A DNA stretch of 64,000 nt from Gammaproteobacteria bacterium (GCA_018814405.1 JAHIZO010000005.1:124001-188000); one strand, 5' to 3'. Positions 40,632-50,869 are shown, counted from the stretch's first letter. Made by a program: numbers and translations. Notes: generated by a model not told the origin, from the letters alone.

Positions 40632-40658
40632 CCTGCCGCAGTATTGATCTGCGGCAGG
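40632..40658. repeat. Perfect 10-bp inverted repeat after dnaB
   Basis: CCTGCCGCAG (40632-40641), seven-base loop, CTGCGGCAGG (40649-40658). It has no T-run on either side. It may be a Rho-assisted or 3'-end-protecting hairpin of the dnaB transcript, or a member of an interspersed repeat family. Confidence 0.5.
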
Positions 40659-40734
40659 AATTACTAGCGAGCGATTCGCTGTGTTGAAGTGATGTTGCTA
40701 ACGAAAAATATTCGCATTTCTTTGCATAATTCAT

Positions 40735-40762
40735 TTGCGCGTTCGCGCGGTTCGGTTACAAT
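40735..40762 (+). promoter_or_regulatory. Promoter of tRNA-Val
   Basis: TTGCGC (40735-40740), 16-base spacer, TACAAT (40757-40762), followed by GCGCGTCC. The predicted start is about eight bases before the mature tRNA. It is also the only clear promoter upstream of the MCE gene cluster. Confidence 0.65.
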
Positions 40763-40776
40763 GCGCGTCCTTTTAC

Positions 40777-40853
40777 AGGCGCGTAGCTCAGCTGGTTAGA
40801 GCACCACCTTGACATGGTGGGGGTCGTTGGTTCGAGTCCAATCGCGCCTACCA
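40777..40853 (+). tRNA. tRNA-Val (anticodon GAC)
   Basis: A 77-base cloverleaf: acceptor AGGCGCG pairs with CGCGCCT, anticodon stem CCACC/GGTGG with loop TTGACAT (anticodon GAC), T-loop TTCGAGT, and an encoded CCA end. The next gene begins only 39 bases after the CCA. Confidence 0.95.
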
Positions 40854-40892
40854 ATTTCTTCTTCTCCTTTACGAACGTCTATCGAGAAGCTC

Positions 40893-41447
40893 ATGTTCAC
40901 ATTGAGTCTACATGGAGAAGAAAGCACACAGGCCCTGCTGCAAGCGGGTCATTCCTACAGCCTTATCGTTCGCTCTGAATCACAACGTGCAGCCTTGCTC
41001 AAGAATCTTGGCGAGCAGGAAGGCGTAGTCATCGTGCCGCACAACGGCGGCCTTATCAGCAATCTCCGAGTTTGGGAAAACATCATTCTGCCAGTGCAGT
41101 ATCATGGCATCCAGCTACCAGGGAAGCTTGAAGACAACGTAAGCACCTTGCTCGATCAGTGTGGTTTATCTGACGAGACTTTAGTGTCCGCATTTATGCT
41201 CAACTTGCCCGATCAACTTTCTTTGTATGAGAAACGTCTGGCTGGTTTCATAAGGGCGATGCTGATGGGGCCGGAGCTCATCATCTATGACGGTCTGAAT
41301 GAAGGCTTGTCGCGCAAGGAATTGGAGATGGTGAACAAGTTCGAAACGGTGTTTCGCTTGCACTTTCCATTTGGGACTTCTGTTCTAGTTAGTTTCGAAG
41401 CGGACAGTGACAAGAGCGATCCAAATCAGCAGATTATCCATCTATAA
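40893..41447 (+). CDS. Degenerate MlaF-like ABC ATPase homologue
   Basis: A 184-residue protein that aligns along the ABC ATPase fold of MlaF but lacks each catalytic element. The P-loop region reads IVRSESQRAALL (25-36) where GxSGxGKTTLL is expected. The Q-loop region reads VPHNGGLIS, the signature LSGGM reads LSLYE (109-113), Walker B keeps Asp133 but has Gly134 in place of the catalytic Glu, and the H-loop His is Phe168. Structural segments remain clear (WENIILPVQYHG; RAMLMGPELIIYDG), so it is a maintained pseudo-ATPase rather than random decay. Start ATG 40893 is chosen; a longer frame from 40809 would run through tRNA-Val. The MCE gene follows after five bases. Confidence 0.8.
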   Translation: MFTLSLHGEESTQALLQAGHSYSLIVRSESQRAALLKNLGEQEGVVIVPHNGGLISNLRVWENIILPVQYHGIQLPGKLEDNVSTLLDQCGLSDETLVSAFMLNLPDQLSLYEKRLAGFIRAMLMGPELIIYDGLNEGLSRKELEMVNKFETVFRLHFPFGTSVLVSFEADSDKSDPNQQIIHL

Positions 41448-41452
41448 CGGCG

Positions 41453-42400
41453 ATGAAACTGAGTAACTACAATCAGCGTTTGTTGAATATCGAACAGCGC
41501 ACCAAGCGCTTCATGTTGGGCGCGCTCGGTGCGATGCTGTTTGTCTTGCTGTTGATCGCCATCAAGCAGGACTATCTGGTGCGCAGCACCGCTATCTATT
41601 TCTTTGCGGAGAATGCACAAGGATTGAATAAAGGGATGGCGGTCAAGTTCATCGGCTTCAAGGTGGGGAGCGTCAAGGATGTCAGCATGGAGCCCAATGC
41701 GACTGTGCGCGTGAAGGTGGCCTTGGATGATGATTATGTACATCTGATCGGACAGGATGCTAAAGCACGTCTGATCAAGGAAGCGCTGGTCGGTGAAAGC
41801 GTGGTGGAGATTATCCCCGGTTCGCAGCAGGTGCAGCAGGTGACGCAGAATAGCGTACTTCAGTTCGAGCGCGGGCAGGATGCAAGTAGTATCGCCGAGA
41901 GTATGGCTGCCCAGCTGCAACCTATCCTGAAAGATATCCGCCAGATCACTTCCAGCATCAATAATCCGAATGGCGACATCCAGCAGACACTGAAGAACCT
42001 GAATCAGTTGACTGGCGAGCTTCGTGAAACGGTGAAGCAATTCACTCAGCTGGGTACTAGCGGCAATCAGAAGCTGGATAGCGTGCATGGCAAGCTGGAC
42101 AAAGCGTTGGATAGCGTGAATGCCAATCTGGAAGTGATGGATAAAGCACTCCCGCGTCTTGTCGATAGGGCAGATGCGACGCTGGACAACGTGCAGAGCG
42201 CCACATCGGACATAAAGCGGATGGCGGCTGAGTCGGCTGGTGAGTTGCCGGCATTCATACATAACAGCAATGCATTGGTGCAGGACAGCCAGGACATGCT
42301 GGAGGGGGCGAAGCAATCTTGGCCATTCAGCGGTTGGTTCCGCAAGCCCGAAGCGCAAGTATTGCCAGTAGATGGCTATGTGCCACCCGAGAAGCCATGA
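41453..42400 (+). CDS. MlaD-like MCE-domain protein
   Basis: A 315-residue membrane-anchored periplasmic MCE protein. One transmembrane helix (about 20-38) is followed by the MCE domain (about 45-122) with the family pattern GLNKGMAVKFIGFKVGSV, then a long helical region (about 140-285) that could form the coiled needle or barrel seen in MCE hexamers, and a Pro-rich end. MCE proteins make lipid-conducting rings between membranes. Start ATG 41453 lies five bases after the pseudo-ATPase stop, and the lipoprotein gene overlaps its stop (ATGA), so the genes are translationally coupled. Confidence 0.88.
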   Translation: MKLSNYNQRLLNIEQRTKRFMLGALGAMLFVLLLIAIKQDYLVRSTAIYFFAENAQGLNKGMAVKFIGFKVGSVKDVSMEPNATVRVKVALDDDYVHLIGQDAKARLIKEALVGESVVEIIPGSQQVQQVTQNSVLQFERGQDASSIAESMAAQLQPILKDIRQITSSINNPNGDIQQTLKNLNQLTGELRETVKQFTQLGTSGNQKLDSVHGKLDKALDSVNANLEVMDKALPRLVDRADATLDNVQSATSDIKRMAAESAGELPAFIHNSNALVQDSQDMLEGAKQSWPFSGWFRKPEAQVLPVDGYVPPEKP

Positions 42401-43191
42401 GTCGGCTGCAATTCCCTTCCTTGCTTGTAATTGTTGGTGTGCTGTTTCTGACTGCTTGCGGGCAGACTGCACCTGCACGAAACGCGCGCTTGGAGTTGGC
42501 TGCAGACCATAGTCAGAGTGCGCAGCGTGCATACAACCGTGGGGATTATCATGTTGCGCTCAGGCAATATGAAATGGCGCTGCAGGTGGATGTCGCCGTT
42601 GAAAACATTCCTGGTATTGCCATCGATATCTTGAATTTGGCGCGATTGAGTCAAATACTCGGCCGACACGAAGTGGCCGATGCCTATTTGGATAAGCTGC
42701 TGCAAGACGATGCGCTGGAATATGAGATCTCCTATTTGGCTGCGGCGGCGACACAGAAATCCTTGTTGATTTTGCAGCGAGGGGATGTGGCGGGTGCACG
42801 ACTCTGGTTGGAGAAAGCGTCGGCATGGTGCGTTGCAGAATGTACGCTGACTAGCGTGATCGATAATGCGCGTGCTGGAATCGCGCTGCGTGAAAAGGAT
42901 GCTGACCAAGCTTTGCACTGGGCGGATCGCGCCGCATCATCCAGCCGCAATGACTCACCTTTGGAGTATGCCAACGCTCTGCGCTATATGAGTGAAGCGA
43001 GGTTGATGCGCCGCGAGTTCTCGATGGCATTGAGATTGGCAGACGAAGCACTGGTGGTGGATAAGACGTTGGGTTTGCCTGCCAAGATCAAGCAGGATCT
43101 GTTGCTGTCTGCCAGTGCATATGAAGGGCAGGGTGATGCGGAGCAGGCTAAGCGATTCCGTGAGCGAGCTTCGCGAATCGTTGCAAGGTGA
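42397..43191 (+). CDS. TPR-like lipoprotein in MCE operon
   Basis: A 264-residue predicted lipoprotein: signal peptide with lipobox LTAC (Cys21), then helical repeats of TPR character over about residues 35-260 (AYNRGDYHVALRQYEMAL; GDVAGARLWLEKAS). It has no Asp at +2 of the mature protein (CGQT), so outer-membrane sorting is expected. It takes the position where Mla-type operons often encode MlaC or MlaB/auxiliary lipoproteins, but it resembles neither. ATG 42397 overlaps the MCE stop. It may be the outer-membrane-side partner, but no function is established from sequence. Confidence 0.75.
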   Translation: MSRLQFPSLLVIVGVLFLTACGQTAPARNARLELAADHSQSAQRAYNRGDYHVALRQYEMALQVDVAVENIPGIAIDILNLARLSQILGRHEVADAYLDKLLQDDALEYEISYLAAAATQKSLLILQRGDVAGARLWLEKASAWCVAECTLTSVIDNARAGIALREKDADQALHWADRAASSSRNDSPLEYANALRYMSEARLMRREFSMALRLADEALVVDKTLGLPAKIKQDLLLSASAYEGQGDAEQAKRFRERASRIVAR

Positions 43192-43196
43192 TCGGC

Positions 43197-43388
43197 ATGG
43201 GTAGTCAAGAACGCTTGCAGGATCCGCGATTCAGATGGCTGCTGGGTTTGGCGATTTGTCTGGTAGTTGTACTCGATATTTCATATTTCCAAACTGGCGA
43301 TAGCCTGAGCCAGAAAATACTGGATCGGCAGTTCGATCTTCTGCAGCAGAGCGCGCAGTGGACACCGCTCGTGCTTGGTGAGAAATGA
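43197..43388 (+). CDS. 63-residue single-pass membrane protein in MCE operon
   Basis: I do not recognise this small protein. It has a charged N-terminus, one transmembrane helix (about 16-34) and a short periplasmic-type tail with Gln and Leu (DRQFDLLQQSAQW). ATG 43197 has AAGGTG seven bases upstream; a GTG three codons earlier is possible. It sits five bases after the lipoprotein gene and overlaps the MlaE-like permease by four bases, so tight coupling argues for a real subunit or assembly factor. Confidence 0.65.
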   Translation: MGSQERLQDPRFRWLLGLAICLVVVLDISYFQTGDSLSQKILDRQFDLLQQSAQWTPLVLGEK

Positions 43389-44170
43389 TGAGTGGACTCT
43401 GGAAGCGCGTGTTCATCAGGTTGCAGATGCGGCAAGTGCGGCAGACGATATTCGGCGCTCTCTCTTTGCTGTGGTATGCATTCAATAACCTCCATGTATT
43501 ACGGCGCGTGCCAGTGAATGCCGTTTTTCATCGTCAGCTGTTCTTCACTGGCGTCGAAGCGCTTGGTATTGTGGCGATCTTCGCTTTGTTGAGTGGCGCA
43601 CTGGTCATAACGCAGGTCACCTCGCTCATTGGTGGCGATAGCACGCTGGCTGTGAAGATTCTAATCTGGACGATCGTGCGTGAGATCGGCCCATTGTTCG
43701 CCGCCATCATCATCGTTGCCCGCAGCAGTGCCGCCATAGCTTCCGAACTTGCGCTGATGAAGACGCGCGGTGAGATGAAAAGCCTAGAGCGGATGGGGAT
43801 CTCGCCGCAGGATTATCTGCTAGTGCCGCGCATTGTGGGCGTAACCCTGGCGGTGCTGGCTTTGACCATCTATTTCCAGATAGTTGCAATTGGTGGCGGT
43901 CTGGCGATCAGCGCTTTGTTTCAGAACGTGTCCTGGCTGGATCAGGTCGGCCGCTTCCTGCAGACGGTGAAACTAAGCGAATTCGCAGTGGTCGCCTTTA
44001 AAGGTTGTCTCTTCGGGCTGGCAATCTCCAGTATCTCTTGCTACAACGGCATGCAGGCGCAGCCGTCAGTGACTGAGGTGCCGAAGGTCGCCATCAAGGC
44101 CGTTCTGCAGAGTTTGTTGTTCGTGTTTGCACTGGATGCGCTGATCGCCTACCTGAACATGACATGGTGA
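43385..44170 (+). CDS. MlaE-like ABC permease
   Basis: A 261-residue MlaE/YrbE-family permease with about five to six membrane segments. The conserved coupling region is WTIVREIGPLFAAIIIVARS, then AAIASELALMKTRGEMKSLE, matching the family core including the Glu-rich cytoplasmic helix that contacts the ATPase. With the MCE protein and the ATPase-like protein it defines an Mla-type lipid transporter. MlaB (STAS) is not encoded in the cluster. The start overlaps the small membrane protein gene by four bases. Confidence 0.88.
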   Translation: MMSGLWKRVFIRLQMRQVRQTIFGALSLLWYAFNNLHVLRRVPVNAVFHRQLFFTGVEALGIVAIFALLSGALVITQVTSLIGGDSTLAVKILIWTIVREIGPLFAAIIIVARSSAAIASELALMKTRGEMKSLERMGISPQDYLLVPRIVGVTLAVLALTIYFQIVAIGGGLAISALFQNVSWLDQVGRFLQTVKLSEFAVVAFKGCLFGLAISSISCYNGMQAQPSVTEVPKVAIKAVLQSLLFVFALDALIAYLNMTW

Positions 44171-44183
44171 GTTGCGATATACT
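44154..44183 (+). promoter_or_regulatory. Probable thrS promoter
   Basis: TGAACA (44154-44159), 18-base spacer, TATACT (44178-44183), then GCGCGCC. The -35 lies inside the end of the permease gene. A start near 44190 would put the following terminator-like hairpin inside the thrS leader. Confidence 0.5.
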
Positions 44184-44222
44184 GCGCGCCGTGTGGCGTA
44201 TGTGCGCCTGAACCTATATTGA

Positions 44223-44251
44223 AAGTGCGGCGCAGGCCGCATTTGCTTTTT
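44223..44251 (+). terminator. Terminator or attenuator before thrS
   Basis: AAGTGCGGC (44223-44231), GCAG loop, GCCGCATTT (44236-44244), one G-T wobble, followed by GCTTTTT. It can end the MCE operon, or act as an attenuator if thrS is transcribed from the promoter just upstream. Confidence 0.7.
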
Positions 44252-44268
44252 ATTTAGAGTGGATTGAA

Positions 44269-46182
44269 ATGCCTGTCATAACACTACCGGATGGTTCTCA
44301 ACGCAGTTTCGAAGGCCCTGTAACTGTTGCCGAAGTCGCGGAAAGTATCGGTGCCGGTTTGGCGCGCGCCGCGCTGGCCGGCAAGGTGGATGGAAACCTG
44401 GTGGATACTTCTTACCAGATCACTACTGATGCAAAGCTGGCAATCATCACCGGCAAGGATGAGGATGGACTTGATCTGATCCGCCATTCCACCGCGCATT
44501 TGCTGGCCTATGCAGTAAAGGAACTCTTCCCAGAAGCGCAAGTGACTATCGGTCCGATGATCGAGAATGGTTTCTATTACGACTTTTCCTATTCCCGGCC
44601 ATTTACGCCTGAAGATCTGGCTGCTATCGAGAAGCGAATGGCTGAGTTGGCCAAGAAAGACCTGCCGGTAACGCGCAAGGTATTGCCGCGTGATGAGGCC
44701 GTGGCCTATTTCAAATCCATCGGCGAGAAGTATAAGGCTGAGCTGATCGAGTCCATTCCTGCAGATCAGGATGTTTCGCTGTATAGCGAGGGTGAGTTCA
44801 CCGATCTGTGCCGCGGGCCGCACGTACCTTCGACCGGCAAGCTTAAAGTCTTCAAGTTGATGAAAGTCGCTGGTGCCTATTGGCGCGGTGATTCCAAGAA
44901 CGAGATGCTGCAACGCATCTATGGTACGGCTTGGGCGAAAAAAGAAGACTTGGATGAGTACCTGCATCGTTTGGAAGAGGCCGAGAAGCGCGACCATCGC
45001 AAGTTGGGCAAGCAGCTGGATCTGTTCCATATGCAGGACGAAGCGCCTGGTATGGTTTTTTGGCATCCCAAAGGATGGGCAATGTGGCAGGTGATCGAGC
45101 AATACATGCGCAGCGTGTACCGCGATAACGGCTACCAAGAAATCCGCTGTCCACAGATCATCGATCGTGTGCTGTGGGAGAAGTCCGGCCACTGGGAGCA
45201 TTACAAGGACAATATGTTCACGACGGAGTCGGAAAAGCACGACTACGCGATCAAACCGATGAATTGTCCGGGTCATGTGCAGGTGTTCAATTCTGATCTG
45301 CGCTCGTACCGCGAATTGCCTGTGCGCTACGGCGAATTCGGTTCCTGCCATCGCAACGAGCCATCCGGTGGTCTGCATGGTTTGATGCGTGTGCGCGGGT
45401 TTGTGCAAGATGATGGTCACGTATTCTGTACCGAAGAGCAGATCGAATCCGAAGTGACTGCCTTCAACGCATTGGTGTTGAAGGTTTACAAAGACTTCGG
45501 TTTCAATGATGTGGTGGTTAAGTTGGCCCTGCGTCCTGAAGGACGGGTCGGTTCGGATGATATCTGGGATAAGTCTGAAGCGGCGTTGCGAGCTGCTTTG
45601 CGAGCTTCCGGCATGGATTGGGTGGAACTGCCGGGCGAAGGGGCGTTCTACGGCCCTAAGATCGAATTTCACATCAAGGATGCCATTGGGCGTTCATGGC
45701 AGTGCGGTACGATTCAAGTGGACTTTTCCATGCCAGGCCGCTTGGGGGCTGAGTACGTTGATGAGGACAATACTCGCAAGACACCGGTGATGCTGCATCG
45801 TGCGGTGCTGGGGTCCTTGGAGCGTTTTATCGGGATTTTGGTGGAGAATCACTCCGGCGCACTGCCATTGTGGCTGGCTCCGGTTCAAATGGTGGTGATG
45901 AACATCTCTCAGGCGCAGGAAGCTTATGCTGGTCAAGCGGCTGACGCATTGCGCGCCGCAGGCTTTAGAGTGCAATCAGATTTGCGCAATGAGAAGATTA
46001 CCTATAAAATCCGCGAACATAGCTTGCAGAAGTTGCCTTACCAGCTGATTATCGGTGATAAGGAAATGGCTGCTGGCCTCGTTGCCGTGCGAAACCGCCA
46101 AGGTGAAGACCTAGGGCAGATGTCGGTGGAAGCGTTGATTGAACGCTTGAATTCCGAACTGCATGCGGGAAGCGCGGTTTAA
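44269..46182 (+). CDS. thrS: Threonyl-tRNA synthetase
   Basis: ThrRS charges tRNA-Thr and edits mischarged serine. The 637-residue protein has the N-terminal TGS domain (1-61), the editing/SAD domain (about 65-225), the class II catalytic core with the zinc Cys in [10 protein letters not shown] and the motif 2 Arg in [15 protein letters not shown], and the C-terminal anticodon-binding domain (about 535-637). It heads the thrS-infC-rpmI-rplT-pheST cluster shared by most proteobacteria. Confidence 0.98.
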   Translation: MPVITLPDGSQRSFEGPVTVAEVAESIGAGLARAALAGKVDGNLVDTSYQITTDAKLAIITGKDEDGLDLIRHSTAHLLAYAVKELFPEAQVTIGPMIENGFYYDFSYSRPFTPEDLAAIEKRMAELAKKDLPVTRKVLPRDEAVAYFKSIGEKYKAELIESIPADQDVSLYSEGEFTDLCRGPHVPSTGKLKVFKLMKVAGAYWRGDSKNEMLQRIYGTAWAKKEDLDEYLHRLEEAEKRDHRKLGKQLDLFHMQDEAPGMVFWHPKGWAMWQVIEQYMRSVYRDNGYQEIRCPQIIDRVLWEKSGHWEHYKDNMFTTESEKHDYAIKPMNCPGHVQVFNSDLRSYRELPVRYGEFGSCHRNEPSGGLHGLMRVRGFVQDDGHVFCTEEQIESEVTAFNALVLKVYKDFGFNDVVVKLALRPEGRVGSDDIWDKSEAALRAALRASGMDWVELPGEGAFYGPKIEFHIKDAIGRSWQCGTIQVDFSMPGRLGAEYVDEDNTRKTPVMLHRAVLGSLERFIGILVENHSGALPLWLAPVQMVVMNISQAQEAYAGQAADALRAAGFRVQSDLRNEKITYKIREHSLQKLPYQLIIGDKEMAAGLVAVRNRQGEDLGQMSVEALIERLNSELHAGSAV

Positions 46183-46203
46183 TTTTTTATTGGAGTAATT
46201 GCA

Positions 46204-46725
46204 ATAGCACAGGATAAGTCGCAGCGATTGAATGAGCAGATAACGGCACCACAGGTGCGGCTCATCGGCGCGGAGGGAGAGCAGGTTGGTGTTGTGGCAG
46301 TTGCGGAAGCACTGCGCATGGCTGATGAAGCGGAACTGGATTTGGTGGAGATCGCGCCTTTGGCGGAACCGCCTGTCTGCCGCATCATGGATTTCGGTAA
46401 GTTCAAATATGCCGAAAGCAAAAAACAGCACGAAGCCAAACTTAAGCAGAAACAGGTACAGGTCAAGGAAATCAAATTCCGTCCCGGTACGGACGAAGGC
46501 GATTACAACATCAAGTTGCGCAACTTGACCCGTTTCTTGGCTGATGGCGACAAGACCAAAATCACATTGCGATTCCGAGGCCGTGAAATGGCCCACCAAG
46601 AGATCGGTATGCGCTTGATTGAGCGTATCAAGGCCGACTTGGAAGAGCATGGTGTAGTGGAGCAGTTTCCGAAGATGGAAGGCCGTCAGATGGTGATGGT
46701 GATTGCTCCGAAGAAGAAGGTCTAA
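46204..46725 (+). CDS. infC: Translation initiation factor IF-3, ATA start
   Basis: IF-3 checks start codons and keeps subunits apart. The 173-residue protein is identified by [26 protein letters not shown] and the C-terminal [13 protein letters not shown]. No ATG lies before the conserved [12 protein letters not shown] segment. GGAG at 46192-46195 stands eight bases before ATA (46204-46206), which I take as the start codon; an ATT at 46198 is too close. The first ATG (46228) would remove conserved residues. Rare infC start codons (ATT in E. coli) let IF-3 repress its own synthesis, and an ATA would serve the same way. Confidence 0.9.
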   Translation: MAQDKSQRLNEQITAPQVRLIGAEGEQVGVVAVAEALRMADEAELDLVEIAPLAEPPVCRIMDFGKFKYAESKKQHEAKLKQKQVQVKEIKFRPGTDEGDYNIKLRNLTRFLADGDKTKITLRFRGREMAHQEIGMRLIERIKADLEEHGVVEQFPKMEGRQMVMVIAPKKKV

Positions 46726-46860
46726 TAGTTAAGTTACATCGTAACGAAGCAAGGGGCTGTCGTGACGGTGGTTGTACAAGGTGCCCCAAACAAGTGATTT
46801 CGGGTCTTTAAGTGTTCCTGTCAGGAACCTCCCGGTGTCATCAAATAAAACGGAGTAGTT
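46726..46860 (+). promoter_or_regulatory. infC-rpmI spacer, candidate L20 leader
   Basis: This 135-base spacer can form hairpins, for example GTTCCTG with CAGGAAC (46813-46827) and GGGGC with GCCCC around 46753-46789. In E. coli and firmicutes L20 represses rpmI-rplT by binding upstream RNA. No conserved L20 motif could be confirmed by eye. Confidence 0.3.
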
Positions 46861-47058
46861 ATGCCAAAGATGAAGACCAAAAGCAGTGCGAAGAAACGCT
46901 TCCGCGTTCGCGCTGGTGGCAGCGTCAAGCGCGGCCAGGCGTTCAAGCGCCACATCCTTACCAAGAAAACCACCAAGAACAAGCGTCAACTGCGTGGCTC
47001 TACAGGTGTCCATGAAACCAACACGGCGTCCGTTCGCGCCATGATGCCCTACGCATAA
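46861..47058 (+). CDS. rpmI: 50S ribosomal protein L35
   Basis: L35 is a small basic protein of the 50S subunit. The 65-residue product begins [20 protein letters not shown] and contains [20 protein letters not shown], both typical. CGGAG precedes the ATG. rplT follows after 11 bases. Confidence 0.97.
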   Translation: MPKMKTKSSAKKRFRVRAGGSVKRGQAFKRHILTKKTTKNKRQLRGSTGVHETNTASVRAMMPYA

Positions 47059-47069
47059 GGAGTTAGAGA

Positions 47070-47429
47070 ATGCCAAGAGTAAAACGTGGTGTAACGGCGC
47101 GTGCGCGCCATAAGAAGATCCTAGACAAGGCCAAGGGTTACCGCGGCCGCCGCAAGAACGTCTATCGTATCGCCAAAGAAGCGGTGATGAAGGCTGGTCA
47201 ATATGCCTATCGTGACCGTCGTCAGAAGAAGCGTCAGTTCCGCACTCTGTGGATCGCTCGTATCAATGCTGCTGCACGTGAGCAGGGTCTGAGCTACAGC
47301 GTGTTCATGAACGGCCTGAAAAAAGCAGCGATCGATATCGACCGCAAAGTGCTGGCCGACTTGGCCGTGTTCGACAAAGCTGCGTTTACGCAGATCGTCG
47401 GACAAGCTAAAGCCAGCCTCGGCGCGTAA
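47070..47429 (+). CDS. rplT: 50S ribosomal protein L20
   Basis: L20 is an early assembly protein and in several bacteria the repressor of its own operon. The 119-residue product begins [17 protein letters not shown] and has [20 protein letters not shown] and [18 protein letters not shown] strong terminator lies 14 bases after its stop, yet pheS starts only 25 bases after that. Confidence 0.98.
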   Translation: MPRVKRGVTARARHKKILDKAKGYRGRRKNVYRIAKEAVMKAGQYAYRDRRQKKRQFRTLWIARINAAAREQGLSYSVFMNGLKKAAIDIDRKVLADLAVFDKAAFTQIVGQAKASLGA

Positions 47430-47443
47430 TTATTGCGCTATAT

Positions 47444-48507
<1,064 letters not shown>

Positions 48508-48508
48508 C

Positions 48509-50869
48509 ATGCAATTTTCCGAATCTTGGTTGCGTACCCTCGTGAATCCTTCACTGTCAAGCGAGGAACTGTCTCACCTATTGACCATGGCTGGCCTGGA
48601 AGTGGAGGAGATGACTCCTGTCGCCCCAGCTTTTGAAAAGGTCGTGGTAGCGCAGGTGCTGACGAAAGAAAAGCATCCTGATGCAGATCGCTTGAATGTG
48701 TTGACGGTGAATGTCGGTGATACCGAGCCGTTGACGATCGTGTGTGGCGCATCGAATGTGACTGTAGGTATGAAAGCACCTTGTGCGTTGGTCGGGGCAA
48801 GATTGCCGAATTTTGAGATCAAGAAAGCCAAAGTGCGTGGCATTGCATCCTTTGGCATGATGTGCTCCGAGACCGAGATCGGTCTGGCTGAGGAAAGTGC
48901 TGGCTTGATGGTTCTTTCAGATGAAGCAGTCGTTGGTCAAAGCATCCGCGAGCATCTTGATCTGGATGATCATTTGATCACCTTGAAGCTCACGCCGAAT
49001 CGCAGCGATTGTTTGTCGCTGAATGGCATCGCGCGCGAAGTGGCGGCACTGACGGGCGCTCCATTACAGACGATGGAGGACTCAACAAACATAAAGCAAT
49101 CTGGAAGCGCATCTCGCAATGTCAAGGTGTCGGCACCTGAAGCTTGCCCGCGATATACAGGTCGAGTGATCTCCGGCGTGAACGCAAAGGCCGTTACACC
49201 TTCTTGGATGGTGCAACGCCTGGAACGTTGCGGATTGCGCAGCATCAGCGCCTTGGTCGATGTGACCAATTATGTGCTGCTTGAGCTAGGTCAACCGCTA
49301 CATGCTTTCGATCTGAATAAGCTAAGTGGCGATATTGATGTGCGTTTTGCCAAAGCAGGCGAAAAGCTGAAGCTGCTGAACGAGCAGCTAGTCGAATTGC
49401 AAGACGATATGCTGGTGATTGCCGACGGCAAAGGGCCTGTCGCGCTGGCTGGTGTGATGGGTGGTGCTGATTCAGCAGTCGATGATATGACCACGGACAT
49501 CTTCCTTGAGAGCGCCTTCTTTGTGCCCGGCGTTATCGTCGGAAAATCCCGTCGTCTTGGCTTTAGTTCTGATTCTTCCTATCGCTTCGAGCGCGGTGTG
49601 GATTTTGCTGCGACACTGATCGCGCTTGATCGCGCCACGCAATTGATACTCGAGATCTGTGGTGGTGAGGCGGGGCAGGTGACTGCGGTACAGGGTGACT
49701 TGCCAGTTCGCGCACCAGTGACACTGCGTAGTTCACGCGTGCTGCGCATTTTGGGCATTTCACTGGATTCTGAAGAGATCGCTCAAATACTTTCAAGTCT
49801 GGGTATGACTTTCCAGCAAAGTGGCGATGACTTCACTGTGACACCGCCGAGCTATCGCTTCGACATCGCTATCGAAGAAGATCTGGTCGAAGAAGTCGCT
49901 CGTGTACATGGCTATGAGCAGATACAGCCTGCGCCTATTCAGGCCAGTATGACTATCCTGCCGAATTTCGAGGCAGAGCGTCCGTTGTCGAAAGTGCGCC
50001 AGGTCATGGTGCTGCGCGACTATCAGGAAACCATCAACTATTCCTTCGTCGAGGCAGACTGGGAACGTGACCTGTGCAGCAATACCACGCCGGTAACATT
50101 ACTGAACCCGATAGCTAGCCAGATGAGCGTGATGCGCAGCAGCCTGTTGGGTGGTTTGCTTGATTCTTTGCGCACCAATCTTGCCCGTAAACAGCCACGT
50201 ATACGCCTATTCGAAATTGGTGGTTGCTTTGAAGCAGAGGCGGGAAGCTATTCACAAGAAGAACGCTTGGCAGGCTTGGCTTATGGCTCTGCGGTCTCGG
50301 AGCAATGGGGAGCACCTGCGCGTAATGTCGACTTCTATGATGTGAAGAGCGATCTTGAAGCTTTGTTCGCTCCTCGCACGCTGACTTTCCAAGCAGCAGA
50401 ATACCCAGCCTCACATCCGGGACGCTCCGCTCGTATTCTGCTCGACGGGGTCGCTATTGGTTGGTTAGGTGAACTTCATCCTAAATGGCAGCAGCAATAC
50501 GATATGCCACTAACCGCAGTCTGGTTTGAAGTTAAGCTGAATGCATTGATTCAATCATCGGTTCCAAGAGCTGAAGATATATCTAAGTTCCCGGCAGTAC
50601 GAAGAGATATTGCGGTGTTGGTCGATGAAAAAGCCGATGTGCAGACACTTTTAGATGCAATGGATAATCAAAATGTGCCGTATGTGACCGAGTTGGCGCT
50701 ATTCGATGTGTATCGCGGGCAAGGGGTCGAGGAAGGGAAAAAAAGCCTTGCATTCCGTGTGTTATTAAAAGATACTCAGAAGACACTTACAGATTCAGAG
50801 ATAGAGCCGAGCATCGCTATGCTGGTTGAAGCGTTGCATAAGATCGGTGCGAAGTTGAGGGGGAAATGA
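48509..50869 (+). CDS. pheT: Phenylalanyl-tRNA synthetase beta subunit
   Basis: The 786-residue beta subunit contains the EMAP-II-like tRNA-binding domain (about 40-150), the B3/B4 editing domain, B5 domains and the C-terminal ferredoxin-fold anticodon domain (about 690-786, starting near [12 protein letters not shown]). The start ATG lies one base after the pheS stop, and the stop overlaps the ihfA ATG. pheS-pheT-ihfA is a conserved operon. Confidence 0.98.
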   Translation: MQFSESWLRTLVNPSLSSEELSHLLTMAGLEVEEMTPVAPAFEKVVVAQVLTKEKHPDADRLNVLTVNVGDTEPLTIVCGASNVTVGMKAPCALVGARLPNFEIKKAKVRGIASFGMMCSETEIGLAEESAGLMVLSDEAVVGQSIREHLDLDDHLITLKLTPNRSDCLSLNGIAREVAALTGAPLQTMEDSTNIKQSGSASRNVKVSAPEACPRYTGRVISGVNAKAVTPSWMVQRLERCGLRSISALVDVTNYVLLELGQPLHAFDLNKLSGDIDVRFAKAGEKLKLLNEQLVELQDDMLVIADGKGPVALAGVMGGADSAVDDMTTDIFLESAFFVPGVIVGKSRRLGFSSDSSYRFERGVDFAATLIALDRATQLILEICGGEAGQVTAVQGDLPVRAPVTLRSSRVLRILGISLDSEEIAQILSSLGMTFQQSGDDFTVTPPSYRFDIAIEEDLVEEVARVHGYEQIQPAPIQASMTILPNFEAERPLSKVRQVMVLRDYQETINYSFVEADWERDLCSNTTPVTLLNPIASQMSVMRSSLLGGLLDSLRTNLARKQPRIRLFEIGGCFEAEAGSYSQEERLAGLAYGSAVSEQWGAPARNVDFYDVKSDLEALFAPRTLTFQAAEYPASHPGRSARILLDGVAIGWLGELHPKWQQQYDMPLTAVWFEVKLNALIQSSVPRAEDISKFPAVRRDIAVLVDEKADVQTLLDAMDNQNVPYVTELALFDVYRGQGVEEGKKSLAFRVLLKDTQKTLTDSEIEPSIAMLVEALHKIGAKLRGK

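Noticed and set aside
40777-40900. tRNA-Val or tRNA-Pro as attachment site for an integrated element
   Set aside because: No integrase, no direct repeat of the tRNA 3' end and no mobile genes were found nearby.
41426-42532. 368-codon open frame on the minus strand opposite the MCE gene
   Set aside because: It is the complement of the MCE and lipoprotein genes, His- and Gln-rich, with no ribosome binding site or recognisable motif.
44284-45672. 462-codon open frame on the minus strand opposite thrS
   Set aside because: thrS on the plus strand is unmistakable over the whole stretch. The antisense frame is a codon-bias shadow, rich in His, Gln and Leu with no domain.
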